64,000 nucleotides of DNA. Origin: an uncultured Eubacteriales bacterium. Its GTDB lineage: Bacteria > Bacillota > Clostridia > Oscillospirales > Oscillospiraceae. Location of the stretch: the NCBI GenBank assembly GCA_949296115.1, contig CASFNR010000012.1, forward strand, positions 1-64,000, read 5' to 3'. The translations under genes and the position numbers were made by a program. The notes beneath the pieces are model-generated. The model was not told where the DNA came from. It searched no databases and saw only the letters and a program-made list of their open reading frames with translations. Shown here piece by piece: positions 1 to 7,689 of this stretch (the stretch's first letter is position 1; the number at the start of each line of letters is the position of its first letter).

Positions 1-86
1 CGGGCCAGGGCGTCATAATCAATGCCGGTTTTGGTCATGGGGGTGACAATGGCGGTAGCGGTGCCGGTGAAAATGGTGTTCTTCAT
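1..86 (-). CDS. dapA: 4-hydroxy-tetrahydrodipicolinate synthase, N-terminal fragment
   Basis: Only the first 28 codons are inside the window; the gene runs off the left edge. The visible protein starts MKNTIFTGTATAIVTPM and continues with a DYDAL-type segment. This is the typical first strand and 'xxTPF/M' turn of DapA, which condenses pyruvate with aspartate semialdehyde for lysine and diaminopimelate synthesis in the cytoplasm. An AAGGAGA ribosome binding site lies 6-7 bases before the ATG. It is the last visible gene of a minus-strand run that starts with the ParB/BMP protein. N-acetylneuraminate lyase-family relatives start similarly, so the assignment rests on a short stretch. Confidence 0.7.
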   Translation of the reverse strand, partial: MKNTIFTGTATAIVTPMTKTGIDYDALA

Positions 87-140
87 AATCGTGTCTCCTT
101 TGCTGAGTGTCCCGTCCCGGGAACGGGACAGACGGTGGAA

Positions 141-800
141 TCAAACGGCGTATTGATTGAAATAGTCATACAGCGGCGTCAGCTTCTGAAAAAAGTCTGC
201 GGCCCGGTCCTTCAGCCCCGGACCGAACAGTTCCGAACCGGGGGACACCTCCCGGATGCAGCCGATCTCCCCCTTCCAGGCAAAGTAGGGGGCCAGGGCC
301 GGATTGTCCGTGGGCTTGGGCCGGCGGTAGCAGGCGGCGGAAACGGGCATTCCCACCTCTGCCTCCGTCCGGGAGATCAGATCCAGGAACTCCCTGGGGT
401 TCCCGCTGATCCGGCGGCGGAATTCTTCCAGAACCGCCGTGGGGGGGTGGTAGTAGAAAAAGCCGTAGCTGACGCCCTCAGGCCGGATTTCCAGGAACAG
501 GCAGGGATTTTCCGCCCACCAGTCCACATCCCGGCGAATGCACAGCCACAGGCTTTCCTTGTAGGGCGTGGGCGGGTGCATCCGGGCATCCCGGTAAATC
601 CGGCTGACCTTCAGCACGTTTCCCGGGACTTGGGCAAAGGGGGCGAACAGCTCCCGCCCCAGGGCTTTCATGGGTTCATACAGGAATCGGACGTAGGCGT
701 CTTTATTGGCCTGGAACCACTCCCGGTTATTGTTCATCCGGATGCCCCAGAGAAAGTCCACGGTCTCCGGAGAGAAACCAGTAAATTCCAAGAAATTCAC
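141..800 (-). CDS. DUF2461 family protein
   Basis: A 219-residue protein matching the DUF2461 (TIGR02453) family from end to end: an N-terminal 'FSPETVDFL...NNNREWF' block, a central 'KVSRIYRDARMHPPTPYKESLW' type block, and 'GVSYGFFYY' in the middle. The family has no established biochemical activity. Translation apparently starts at GTG (798-800) with almost no ribosome binding site of its own. It begins five bases after the stop of the metallophosphoesterase gene, so translational coupling is likely. The gene belongs to a minus-strand operon with the phosphoesterase and the BMP-like protein. Family identity is good; function is unknown. Confidence 0.8.
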   Translation of the reverse strand: MNFLEFTGFSPETVDFLWGIRMNNNREWFQANKDAYVRFLYEPMKALGRELFAPFAQVPGNVLKVSRIYRDARMHPPTPYKESLWLCIRRDVDWWAENPCLFLEIRPEGVSYGFFYYHPPTAVLEEFRRRISGNPREFLDLISRTEAEVGMPVSAACYRRPKPTDNPALAPYFAWKGEIGCIREVSPGSELFGPGLKDRAADFFQKLTPLYDYFNQYAV

Positions 801-805
801 CTCAA

Positions 806-1492
806 TTATCGGGCCGGACGGAAAACCGGGTCCACATAGACCGGTCTCAGCCGGGTGATGTAGCGCACCTGACCCAGGTGCCGGATGTCGGTTTCCCGGT
901 CAGGCAGGTCGATGACATAGCGTTCATAGGCGTTGATGATCCGGGTGCCGTTGTACTCAAGCTCCCGGGGAATGGTGTGGCCGTAGCTCATGTGGACATG
1001 CCCGTGAACCAGGAACTGGGGCCGGTACCGGTCCAGAAGCTCCCGCAGGGCGGGGAAACCCATGTGGGCGGGGTCGTCCGCATCTCCCAGCCCCTCCGGC
1101 GCAGCGTGGGTCACAACCACGTCCACCCCCCCTGTGCGCCGCAGTTTCCAACGCAGTTTGGCGATGCGCGCACGCATCTGCTGGTCGGTGTACTGGTGAG
1201 GGCCGAGGTTGTATTTCCGGCAGCCCCCCAGCCCCAGAATCCGCACCCCATTGTAGATGATCAGGTGATCGTCGATGCAGTCGCAGCCCTCCGGGGGCAT
1301 GGTCTGGTAGACGGTGTCGTGATTCCCGTGGACATAAAGCACCGGGCACCGGGCCATGGTCACGAGAAAACTCAGATAGTTTGGCTTCAGATCACCGCAG
1401 GAGAGAATCAGGTCGTACTCCTGCAGCCGTCCGGGCTGATAGTGGTCCCACAGGGCGGGGCACTCTTCATCGGATACCGTTAGAATTTTCAC
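806..1492 (-). CDS. metallophosphoesterase family protein
   Basis: A 228-residue calcineurin-like phosphoesterase. Visible metal-binding blocks are SCGDLK (about residue 32), GNHD (about 56), a TH in VVVTHAAPE (about 130), and GHVH (about 164). The first DxH block expected at the N-terminus is replaced by SDEE (about residue 8), and GDxxD reads GDLKP, so the metal site is atypical. The likely start is GTG at 1490-1492, preceded by a GGGGGG-type purine stretch. The gene sits 15 bases downstream of the BMP-like gene and five bases upstream of the DUF2461 gene, in one operon. The substrate is not predictable. Confidence 0.8.
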   Translation of the reverse strand: MKILTVSDEECPALWDHYQPGRLQEYDLILSCGDLKPNYLSFLVTMARCPVLYVHGNHDTVYQTMPPEGCDCIDDHLIIYNGVRILGLGGCRKYNLGPHQYTDQQMRARIAKLRWKLRRTGGVDVVVTHAAPEGLGDADDPAHMGFPALRELLDRYRPQFLVHGHVHMSYGHTIPRELEYNGTRIINAYERYVIDLPDRETDIRHLGQVRYITRLRPVYVDPVFRPAR

Positions 1493-1507
1493 CGATTCCG
1501 CCCCCCT

Positions 1508-3448
1508 TTATTCTGCGGGAATCTGATCCCGGTAAATACCCAACTCCCGCACCATGGAACGGGACATGGGAATGATGTCCTCAAACTGGGGAATTTCCCC
1601 CAGCACATTGTCGCACAGCCAGTCCATGTGGAGCAGTTCCTCCGGGAGGAACCGGTGGGTGCCATCGTTCTTGACAGAGCCGTCCTGGGCCACAATCCGG
1701 CGCAGGAAGGGGTCGATGGTACCGTCGATAATGCCGTTCTGCAGAATCTGGGCCAGATGACGGACACCCTCGGGGAGCTTATCCGACAGACTCAGGCCGA
1801 TGATGCCGCTGTCCATTCCCAGCCAGTAATTCAGGGCAGTGGAGATGCCCTTCTCCCGCTTCCAGCCGCCGGAGAGAATGCTGCTCAGAACAAATTCGTA
1901 GAAATTGCCCCACAGCCAGGTGGGAGAGCACAGGGGAACCAAATCCCCCCGGTCCACCATGAGGTAGGTGCCGTAGTTGCAGAAATTCAAGTACATCTGG
2001 GACTGTACCGGAGCGTCCCGGTTGGAGACCACCCGGATGCCGTCGCCGAAGAAGTCTGCCTGGGGCGTGCCCTCCACACAGGACCAGCGCAGTTCAATCT
2101 GGGCCCGGGGATTCGTCAGCTGGGCGCCCAGAGCGAAGGCGTTGATGGAGGCGGGAACGCCGAAAATGGGATAGGAGGCAATATAGCCGATCCGGTCGTC
2201 CCCGGCGATGGCGCCGGCGATGGCGCCGGTGATGAATTTTGCCTCATAAATCCGACCGTAATATGTGCGGATACTGGAATAGGGCTGGTCCACGGAGCAG
2301 TTCAAAAAGCGTACCCGGGGATATTTCACTGCAGCCTTCAGGGTGGCCCGGCTCAGGGGAGGGGCAGTGGTGAATACCACTTGGGCACCGTCGGTGACAG
2401 CCTGCTCAATGAGCTGCTCTGCCAGTTCAGGAGAATTGGCGTCGTTGTAGGTGCGCACCAGAACCCGGTCACCGAATACCTTTTCCAGATGCTGCCGGCC
2501 TACGTCGTGGGCCAGGGTCCAGCCGCTCTTTCCGGGGGAAAGCTGGTGAACGAAGGCCACCTGAACCTGCTCCATGCCGGAGAACAGCCGGGTGACGAAG
2601 GAACTTCTGCTGTCATCCAGCGCTTTGGTCTGAACCTTCACCCCGTCCCCTTTGGTGGTGGACACCATGTCCTCCCACAGCTGGGCAACGGTCTGCTTCA
2701 GCTGGGGGGCGGAGAGAGCGCCCAGGTCGGAGAAGGGGTACAGGTCCAGCCACAGCAGCAGGGCTTCCTCGGGAAGCACGTCCTCCTGGGTGGTGTTCAG
2801 ACTCTGGAAGGCATCCAGGAAATAATGAAAATATGCGTTAAAAGTCCGTTTCTCCGTGTCCGTCCAGGCCTCGCCGCTGCGTTTGCCCAGGTGGGTCAGC
2901 AGCTTGGCATAGTCCCCGGGGCGGCGGAACTGAACGGTATAGAGCTGAGAGGCTTTGTAAAATTCCAGAAATTCCCCGTAGGCTTTGATGCGGGGATCGT
3001 CAGAGGGACGGGGGAGGATCCGGCGCACGTTGCCGGGAATCCGGGGTGAGCCGAAATGCCGCAGGACACTGACCCGCTTGTTGCCCTCCTGGACATAAAA
3101 GTTGCCCAGATACTCATAGCAGAGGATGGGATCGGTAATGCCGGTATCCCCCAGGTGGGCGCTGCACAGCGTGATCCACTTGGAGGCAAACTCGGATTTG
3201 CTGTCCAGCAGCGGGCGGAAGCTGGCGGTGAAGGCGGTAATCCGCCCGGCGGACTTCACGCCGATGATTCGCTCGGCGGGGATTTCCACCAGTCCGACTT
3301 CTACCACGCTCTCTCCCACCCCTTCGGGCAGAATATCGTCCAGCACGGCGGGATGAGGATCCCGACCGGCCATCAGCAGTTCCCGGTATTCTTTCTGCCC
3401 CAGACGCAGGGCTTGGGCATATTCTTCCATTGCGGCTTGTGCGACCAT
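1508..3448 (-). CDS. ParB-like / BMP (PnrA-type) substrate-binding fusion protein
   Basis: A 646-residue protein with no signal peptide or membrane segment at its start. Residues about 40-130 look like a ParB/sulfiredoxin-type domain: 'VGLVEIPAERIIG', then 'YEYLGNFYVQEGNKRVSVLRHFG', the usual EGN(K/R)R block. The C-terminal half (about residues 290-640) resembles a basic membrane protein (BMP/PnrA) nucleoside-binding domain, with 'VAFVHQLSPGKSGWTLAHDVGR', 'VVFTTAPP', 'FLNCSVDQP' and 'YGRIYEAKFITGAIAGAI'. BMP domains are normally secreted lipoproteins, so a cytoplasmic fusion suggests an intracellular sensor. AAGGAGG precedes the ATG. It is the first gene of the operon at 86-3448. Domain calls are good; function is open. 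Confidence 0.75.
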   Translation of the reverse strand: MVAQAAMEEYAQALRLGQKEYRELLMAGRDPHPAVLDDILPEGVGESVVEVGLVEIPAERIIGVKSAGRITAFTASFRPLLDSKSEFASKWITLCSAHLGDTGITDPILCYEYLGNFYVQEGNKRVSVLRHFGSPRIPGNVRRILPRPSDDPRIKAYGEFLEFYKASQLYTVQFRRPGDYAKLLTHLGKRSGEAWTDTEKRTFNAYFHYFLDAFQSLNTTQEDVLPEEALLLWLDLYPFSDLGALSAPQLKQTVAQLWEDMVSTTKGDGVKVQTKALDDSRSSFVTRLFSGMEQVQVAFVHQLSPGKSGWTLAHDVGRQHLEKVFGDRVLVRTYNDANSPELAEQLIEQAVTDGAQVVFTTAPPLSRATLKAAVKYPRVRFLNCSVDQPYSSIRTYYGRIYEAKFITGAIAGAIAGDDRIGYIASYPIFGVPASINAFALGAQLTNPRAQIELRWSCVEGTPQADFFGDGIRVVSNRDAPVQSQMYLNFCNYGTYLMVDRGDLVPLCSPTWLWGNFYEFVLSSILSGGWKREKGISTALNYWLGMDSGIIGLSLSDKLPEGVRHLAQILQNGIIDGTIDPFLRRIVAQDGSVKNDGTHRFLPEELLHMDWLCDNVLGEIPQFEDIIPMSRSMVRELGIYRDQIPAE

Positions 3449-3483
3449 GGCGGCCTCCTTGTTGAAGGGGTGTTTTTCCCTAT

Positions 3484-3511
3484 ATCATACCACATTTCCC
3501 ACAGTTTGCAA
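3484..3511 (-). promoter_or_regulatory. sigma-A promoter for the BMP/metallophosphoesterase operon
   Basis: On the minus strand TTGCAA (3506-3511), a 16-base spacer and TATGAT (3484-3489) lie about 36 bases before the ATG of the BMP-like gene. Confidence 0.6.
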
Positions 3512-3551
3512 CAATAATCTGCCTTCGTGCGGGACATTTCGGCCTTGACAG

Positions 3552-3580
3552 TTGAATTGGCGCCGAAAGGATGCTAGAAT
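3552..3580 (+). promoter_or_regulatory. sigma-A promoter for the DUF5655 gene
   Basis: TTGAAT (3552-3557), 17-base spacer, TAGAAT (3575-3580), immediately upstream of the DUF5655 gene. Confidence 0.55.
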
Positions 3581-3600
3581 GAAGAAAAGGGGAGATGGTT

Positions 3601-4014
3601 ATGGAATCGGATCGGATATTGTTTTTTGCCGGACACCCCCAGGCACTGGGACTATACCTGTGTCTGGAGGAGCAGATTCTCTGCCGGGTTCCGGAAGCGG
3701 TGATCAAGGCATCCAAGACCCAGATTTCCTTCGGAAATCCCCGGGGATTTGCCTTTGTCTCCTTTCTGCCGGTACGCCCGGCGGCAATGCGGCCGGAGGC
3801 TTACATTACGGTGTCCTTCGGGCTGGGATACCGGAAGCAGTCCCCCCGGATTGACGGAGCGGTGGAGCCTTATCCCGGCCGGTGGACCCACCATGTGATG
3901 ATTGGTTCCCCGGAGGAACTGGATGAGGAATTGCTGAACTGGATTGCCGAAGCGGCGGCGTTCTCCGCCGCCAAAAGAAAAGAAAGCCGGACGCAGACGC
4001 CTGCATCCGGCTGA
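3601..4014 (+). CDS. DUF5655 domain-containing protein
   Basis: A small soluble protein of 137 residues. The central block 'EAVIKASKTQISFGNPRGFAFVSF' and the following 'YITVSFGLGYRKQSPRIDGAVEPYPGRWTHHV' are characteristic of DUF5655, a family of unknown function also found as a C-terminal module of larger proteins. Two in-frame ATGs exist (3595 and 3601). The second has the better spacing from GGAG at 3591 and is used here. The gene has its own promoter and converges with the small membrane-protein gene at 4021-4263. The hairpin that ends that gene lies inside the last codons here. Confidence 0.7.
   Translation: MESDRILFFAGHPQALGLYLCLEEQILCRVPEAVIKASKTQISFGNPRGFAFVSFLPVRPAAMRPEAYITVSFGLGYRKQSPRIDGAVEPYPGRWTHHVMIGSPEELDEELLNWIAEAAAFSAAKRKESRTQTPASG
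3974..4012 (-). terminator. terminator of the small membrane-protein gene, inside the DUF5655 reading frame
   Basis: AGCCGGA-x-GCAG (3985-3996) pairs with CTGC-x-TCCGGCT (4001-4012). Read on the minus strand the hairpin is followed by a T-rich tail (3974-3984). Confidence 0.5.
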
Positions 4015-4020
4015 AAGGAA

Positions 4021-4263
4021 TCAGAAGGACCTGTTTTTGGATGTGCATTCCTGCCAGGCAAACCCGCAGAAATCCGCCATCAGAGGAACCCAGGTACACA
4101 GCAGAACCGTCAGCGCACCGGCGGCGGCCAGCCGACGGTGGCGGGAAGGGATGAACAGACCCAGAAGCGTGCCGGCGGAAGCCAGGCAGAATTTGACCAA
4201 TGCTACCATTTTCCAATCCCGGGCGGCAAGATAGCGGTTTGCGATGGTGAGCAGCGTGTTCAT
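4021..4263 (-). CDS. small two-helix membrane protein
   Basis: An 80-residue protein with two predicted membrane helices (about residues 18-38 and 48-66), the first preceded by 'ARDWKMVALVKFCLASAGTLLGL'. Proteins of this size and pattern are often labelled 'permease of phosphate ABC transporter' in Clostridia, but it lacks any recognisable permease signature, so that name should not be taken literally. A strong ribosome binding site (AGAAGGAGG) and a good promoter support it as a real gene. It stands alone, converging with the DUF5655 gene. Function unknown. Confidence 0.7.
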   Translation of the reverse strand: MNTLLTIANRYLAARDWKMVALVKFCLASAGTLLGLFIPSRHRRLAAAGALTVLLCTWVPLMADFCGFAWQECTSKNRSF

Positions 4264-4296
4264 TGGAAGTGCCTCCTTCTGTGAAATGCTCCTTCT

Positions 4297-4325
4297 ATTG
4301 TACAGGATGTTTCCGGAAAAAACAA
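4297..4325 (-). promoter_or_regulatory. sigma-A promoter for the small membrane-protein gene
   Basis: Minus strand TTGTTT (4320-4325), 17-base spacer, TACAAT (4297-4302), upstream of the gene at 4021-4263. Confidence 0.6.
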
Positions 4326-4360
4326 GATTCTTTCCCCATGAGGGAAAAAGGAGTGATTGT

Positions 4361-4702
4361 GTGAATCAGGTGTTTGAAATGCCCTTTTCAAAAATATATC
4401 CTCTGCTGATTGCCAAAGCCCAGCGAAAGGGAAGAACCCGGCAGGAGGTGGACGCTGTAACCGCCTGGCTGACCGGCTACACGCCCCAGAACCTGGAAGA
4501 ATTTCTCCGCTCAGACCTGACCTATGGGGATTTCTTCCGGCAGGCGCCGAAGCCCAATCCCCAGAGCATCCGGGTCACCGGAAAAATCTGCGGCGTTCGG
4601 GTAGAAACCATTGCGGACCCGCTGATGCGGCAGATCCGGATCCTGGACAAGCTGGTGGACGACCTGGCCAAGGGGAAAGCCCTGGAGCGGCTGATCGGAT
4701 AA
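4361..4702 (+). CDS. DUF2200 family protein
   Basis: A 113-residue protein of the DUF2200 family, recognised by 'VFEMPFSKIYPLLIAKAQRKGRT', 'WLTGYT' and the C-terminal 'ADPLMRQIRILDKLVDDLAKGKALE'. The family is widespread, small and uncharacterised. The frame is open far upstream, but the start is taken as GTG at 4361 because AAAGGAG lies seven bases before it and the homologous N-terminus begins there. No clear promoter is visible directly upstream. The gene is followed by an AT-rich hairpin and then the promoter of the DivIVA-like gene. Confidence 0.75.
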   Translation: MNQVFEMPFSKIYPLLIAKAQRKGRTRQEVDAVTAWLTGYTPQNLEEFLRSDLTYGDFFRQAPKPNPQSIRVTGKICGVRVETIADPLMRQIRILDKLVDDLAKGKALERLIG

Positions 4703-4711
4703 ATCCATACT

Positions 4712-4738
4712 GCGAAAAAAGAAAAGGCTTTTTTTCGC
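4712..4738 (+). terminator. possible terminator after the DUF2200 gene
   Basis: GCGAAAAAA (4712-4720) pairs with TTTTTTCGC (4730-4738). The stem is AT-rich with the T-run inside the right arm, so it is only a moderate candidate. Confidence 0.4.
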
Positions 4739-4744
4739 CTGGCG

Positions 4745-4773
4745 TTGTATTTTGGGAAAAAATATGATACAAT
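4745..4773 (+). promoter_or_regulatory. sigma-A promoter for the DivIVA-like gene
   Basis: TTGTAT (4745-4750), 17-base spacer, TACAAT (4768-4773), about 45 bases before the ATG at 4818. Confidence 0.65.
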
Positions 4774-4817
4774 CCCCCGAAAGGGTTGCTTTTTTAAAAC
4801 AGAAGGAGGCGCTGACC

Positions 4818-5576
4818 ATGGCACAGCCCCAGAATTTCCGCTCCGCATTCAACGGATTTAACCGGGAGGATGTGGTGCGTTATCTGGAATATCTCAATGC
4901 CAAGCACCAGAATCAAATCAACCAGCTCACCGCCGAGGCGGAGGAACTGCGCTCCCGTCTTTCCAATCAGACGGAGGCTGTTATCCAGGACCGGACGGCA
5001 TCTCTGCAGACGGAAATCGGAGAACTGACCCGGCAGCTGGAACAGGCCCGGGAAGAGCTGGAGCAGGCCCGGCAGCCGGAGACAGGTTCCCAGGAGCTGA
5101 CGGCTTCCCTGCAGGCGGAGAATGGGGAATTGTCCCGGCAGCTGGAACAGAACCAGCAGGAGCTGGAGCAGACCCGGCAGACCCTGGAGCAGACCCAGCG
5201 GGAGCTGGAAGAGGCGAGAGCGGATCTGAGCCAGGCCCGGCAGGAACTGGCGGATGCCCGCCCGGTTCCCCCCATACCGCCGGAAAAACCGGCGCAGCCC
5301 CCGCAGCCGGACATTGCAAATCCGGAATTGGCGGCTTACCGCCGGGCGGAATTTGTGGAACAGGCAGCCAAGCACCGGGCGGAACTGATTTATCACCAGG
5401 CCAACGGCGTGCTGACGGAAGCTACCGCCAAGGTGGAGAATTTGTCCGGCAGCCTGACGGAACTGGCGGACCAGACCATGAGCCAGCTGACCCAGCTCCA
5501 GGTGGCGGTGAGCGGCAGCAAGCAGGCGCTTCAGGATGCGCTGGCGATCATGAAGGCCATCCGTCCAAATCCCTGA
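4818..5576 (+). CDS. DivIVA-like coiled-coil protein
   Basis: A 252-residue, largely coiled-coil protein. Residues 5-40 ('FRSAFNGFNREDVVRYLEYLNAKHQNQINQL') resemble the N-terminal membrane-targeting segment of DivIVA/GpsB proteins. Residues about 35-150 are a long Glu/Gln-rich heptad region containing near-repeats of 'ELTRQLEQAREELEQ'. A proline-rich linker ('PVPPIPPEKPAQPPQP') then leads to a helical C-terminus. Family members recognise curved membranes at poles and septa and recruit division or sporulation proteins. The ATG at 4818 is chosen over an upstream in-frame ATG because AGAAGGAGG sits just before it. It appears monocistronic. Confidence 0.65.
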   Translation: MAQPQNFRSAFNGFNREDVVRYLEYLNAKHQNQINQLTAEAEELRSRLSNQTEAVIQDRTASLQTEIGELTRQLEQAREELEQARQPETGSQELTASLQAENGELSRQLEQNQQELEQTRQTLEQTQRELEEARADLSQARQELADARPVPPIPPEKPAQPPQPDIANPELAAYRRAEFVEQAAKHRAELIYHQANGVLTEATAKVENLSGSLTELADQTMSQLTQLQVAVSGSKQALQDALAIMKAIRPNP

Positions 5577-5586
5577 TATTCGAACG

Positions 5587-5614
5587 GCGCATACAGCTTT
5601 GTATGCGCTGTTTT
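5587..5614 (+). terminator. terminator after the DivIVA-like gene
   Basis: GCGCATACA (5587-5595) pairs with TGTATGCGC (5600-5608), followed by TGTTTT. Confidence 0.6.
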
Positions 5615-5641
5615 CCTGCACTTGGAAAGGAAACGAAAGAA

Positions 5642-6637
5642 ATGGAAATTATTCAGCCGGCGTATTTCGAACAATTTCAGTGCCTGGCAGGCAGCTGCCC
5701 GGACAGCTGCTGCCAGGAGTGGGAAATTCAGGTGGACGAAGAAACGGCCGCCTATTACCGCACCCTGCCCGGGGCCCTGGGGGACCGGCTGCGTCAGGCC
5801 ATGGCAACCCGGGATGGGGAGACGGTCCTGACCATTCAGGATGGGCGCTGTCCCCTGTGGCAGCAGGACGGCCTGTGCGCCATCCAAGCGGAGCTGGGAG
5901 AACGGGCCCTGTGCCATACCTGCCGGACCTTTCCCCGGCTGACCCATGACTACGGCGACTTTCAGGAGCGGCAGCTGGAACTGAGCTGCCCGGAGGCCGC
6001 CAGGCTGATTCTGGGGGCGGAGAAATCCCGGATGACGGCATTCAGCCAGCCGGGCGGGGAAGAACCGGACTATGACGAAGAGGCCATGGAGATTCTCCGG
6101 GCCACCCGGAGCCGGGTGCTGGAAATCCTGGAAGATGGTTCCTGCCCGGTTGAGGATTCGCTGACCCTTGCCCTGCTCTGGGGCAGGGCGACCCAGGCGG
6201 GATTGGATGAGGGGGCGGTGCCTCGGAATCTGCCGGAAAATGCCCTGAAGCAGGCACGGGCCCTGGCGGGGCCGGGAGACATGGAGGGAATCCTCTCCTG
6301 CTTTCGGGAACTGGAGATCCTGACCCAGCGGTGGCGGGAGCGGCTGGAATACCCGCGGCCTGGCCCCTGGCGGCGGGAACACCTGGCCCTGGCCCGGTAT
6401 CTGGCGGAGCGGTACTGGCTTCAGGCGGTATCGGACTATGACCTGAACAGCCGGGTGACGCTGATGGCTGTGGCCTGCCTGCTGATCCGTCACCTGGGCG
6501 GAGAGGTGGTGGAGACGGCACAGCTGTTCTCCAAGGAGATTGAAAACAGCACCGAAAATCTGGATGCCCTTTTGGATGCCGCTTACGAAAATCCGGCCTT
6601 TTCCCATGAAAATCTGCTGGGATTGCTTAAAAAATAA
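5642..6637 (+). CDS. FliB-like flagellin lysine N-methylase family protein
   Basis: A 331-residue protein related to FliB. It has a cysteine-rich N-terminal half with 'CLAGSCPDSCCQEW' (about residues 15-28), then 'GRCPLWQQDGLCAIQ' and 'LCHTCRTFPR', which look like Fe-S or Zn ligands. In Salmonella FliB is required for lysine methylation of flagellin. No flagellar gene occurs in this window, and FliB-like proteins are common in non-motile Clostridia, so the target here may differ. ATG 5642 is preferred over an upstream ATG (5603) because the homologous N-terminus starts there. It ends at a bidirectional terminator facing birA. Confidence 0.7.
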   Translation: MEIIQPAYFEQFQCLAGSCPDSCCQEWEIQVDEETAAYYRTLPGALGDRLRQAMATRDGETVLTIQDGRCPLWQQDGLCAIQAELGERALCHTCRTFPRLTHDYGDFQERQLELSCPEAARLILGAEKSRMTAFSQPGGEEPDYDEEAMEILRATRSRVLEILEDGSCPVEDSLTLALLWGRATQAGLDEGAVPRNLPENALKQARALAGPGDMEGILSCFRELEILTQRWRERLEYPRPGPWRREHLALARYLAERYWLQAVSDYDLNSRVTLMAVACLLIRHLGGEVVETAQLFSKEIENSTENLDALLDAAYENPAFSHENLLGLLKK

Positions 6638-6641
6638 CAAA

Positions 6642-6677
6642 CCGCCCCTGCCGGGAGACAAATCCCGGCAGGGGCGG
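6642..6677. terminator. bidirectional terminator between the FliB-like gene and birA
   Basis: A perfect 15-bp stem (6642-6656 with 6663-6677) and a six-base loop. On the minus strand it is followed by a T-rich stretch, so it chiefly ends bioY-birA transcription. Confidence 0.75.
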
Positions 6678-6684
6678 CTGCTGT

Positions 6685-7659
6685 TTACAGGCGTATCTGA
6701 ACTTCTCCGTAGGACAGAGCCTGGATGCTTCCGTCCTCGAAACGCACTACCAGACGGCATTCCTCGTCGATGTCCAGAGCATAGGCGGCCCGTGCCTCGT
6801 TCCCCAGGGTGACGGTGAGGGATTTGCCGATTACCAGGTTCCGCCGGCGGTATTCCCGGATGGCATCCGCCGGGAGGGCTTCCGTCCAGAGCGCCCAGAA
6901 ACGGTTGAGGAATTCCCCCGCCAGCCGGTTTTTTCCATCGGGCAGAGGCGTGTCCAGAATCCAGCCGGCGGTCTGCTCCAACTCCGGAGGGAATCCCTGT
7001 GCCGGGGGATATACGTTCATTCCCACGCCCAGAACCGCATGGTCCACAGTTCCGGTTTCCATGCTGAAGGAGGCCTCGCTGAGAATGCCGCAGACCTTTT
7101 TCCCGTCCAGAAAAATGTCATTGACCCACTTGATGCCGGGACTCCTGCCGCTGACAGCCTCGATGGCCTGACAAAGAGCCACGGCGGCCAGGGCAGTCAG
7201 CCGGGTTACCTGGGGAAGAGGGGCGCAGGAGGGTCGAAGCAGAACGCTGAGATAAACTCCGGTTTCTTCAGGAGAGAAAAAGCTTCGGCCAAAGCGGCCC
7301 CGTCCGGCGGTTTGTCCGCCGGCAATGACGGCGCTTCCTTCCGGGGCACCCTGGGCAGCCTGCTCCCGCAGCCAGGCGTTGGTGGAGGAGACCGTGGGCA
7401 GCACCGTCAGTTCCAGTCTCTGACAGGCGGGGGAAAGAAATTTCCTGATTCCCTGGGGGGAGAGAATGTCGCTGCCTTGAGACAGGCAGTAGCCCCGGTT
7501 AGTGACGGCGCCGATGGGATAGCCCTCCTGCCGGAGGGCCTTCACCGCCTTCCACACTGCCGCCCGGGAGACGGACAGCCGCCGGGCAATTTCTTCGCCG
7601 GAGAGAAATTCTCCCTGATGGGTTTCCAGCAGGGCCAGAAGCTGCGCACGGGTGGTCAT
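6685..7659 (-). CDS. birA: bifunctional biotin-protein ligase / biotin repressor
   Basis: A 324-residue BirA with three parts. Residues 1-60 are a winged helix-turn-helix ('LSGEEIARRLSVSRAAVWKAVKALRQEGYPI'). The ligase core includes 'SSTNAWLREQA' and 'GGQTAGRGRFGRSFFSPEETGVYLSVLLRP', the biotinyl-AMP loop, and 'KWVNDIFLDGKKVCGIL'. The C-terminal domain is SH3-like. It activates biotin to biotinyl-AMP, transfers it to carboxylase carrier domains, and as the holo-repressor binds DNA. The DNA-binding domain is intact, and a matching operator lies on the promoter of bioY just upstream, so the operon is probably autoregulated by biotin supply. Confidence 0.92.
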   Translation of the reverse strand: MTTRAQLLALLETHQGEFLSGEEIARRLSVSRAAVWKAVKALRQEGYPIGAVTNRGYCLSQGSDILSPQGIRKFLSPACQRLELTVLPTVSSTNAWLREQAAQGAPEGSAVIAGGQTAGRGRFGRSFFSPEETGVYLSVLLRPSCAPLPQVTRLTALAAVALCQAIEAVSGRSPGIKWVNDIFLDGKKVCGILSEASFSMETGTVDHAVLGVGMNVYPPAQGFPPELEQTAGWILDTPLPDGKNRLAGEFLNRFWALWTEALPADAIREYRRRNLVIGKSLTVTLGNEARAAYALDIDEECRLVVRFEDGSIQALSYGEVQIRL

Positions 7660-7689
7660 AGGCCGTTCCTTTCCTGTGAGTCCGGGGGA

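Noticed and set aside
109..129. GTCCCGT/ACGGGAC hairpin downstream of the DUF2461 gene as a terminator
   Set aside because: There is no T-run on the minus strand and dapA follows closely in the same operon; at most a weak processing stem.
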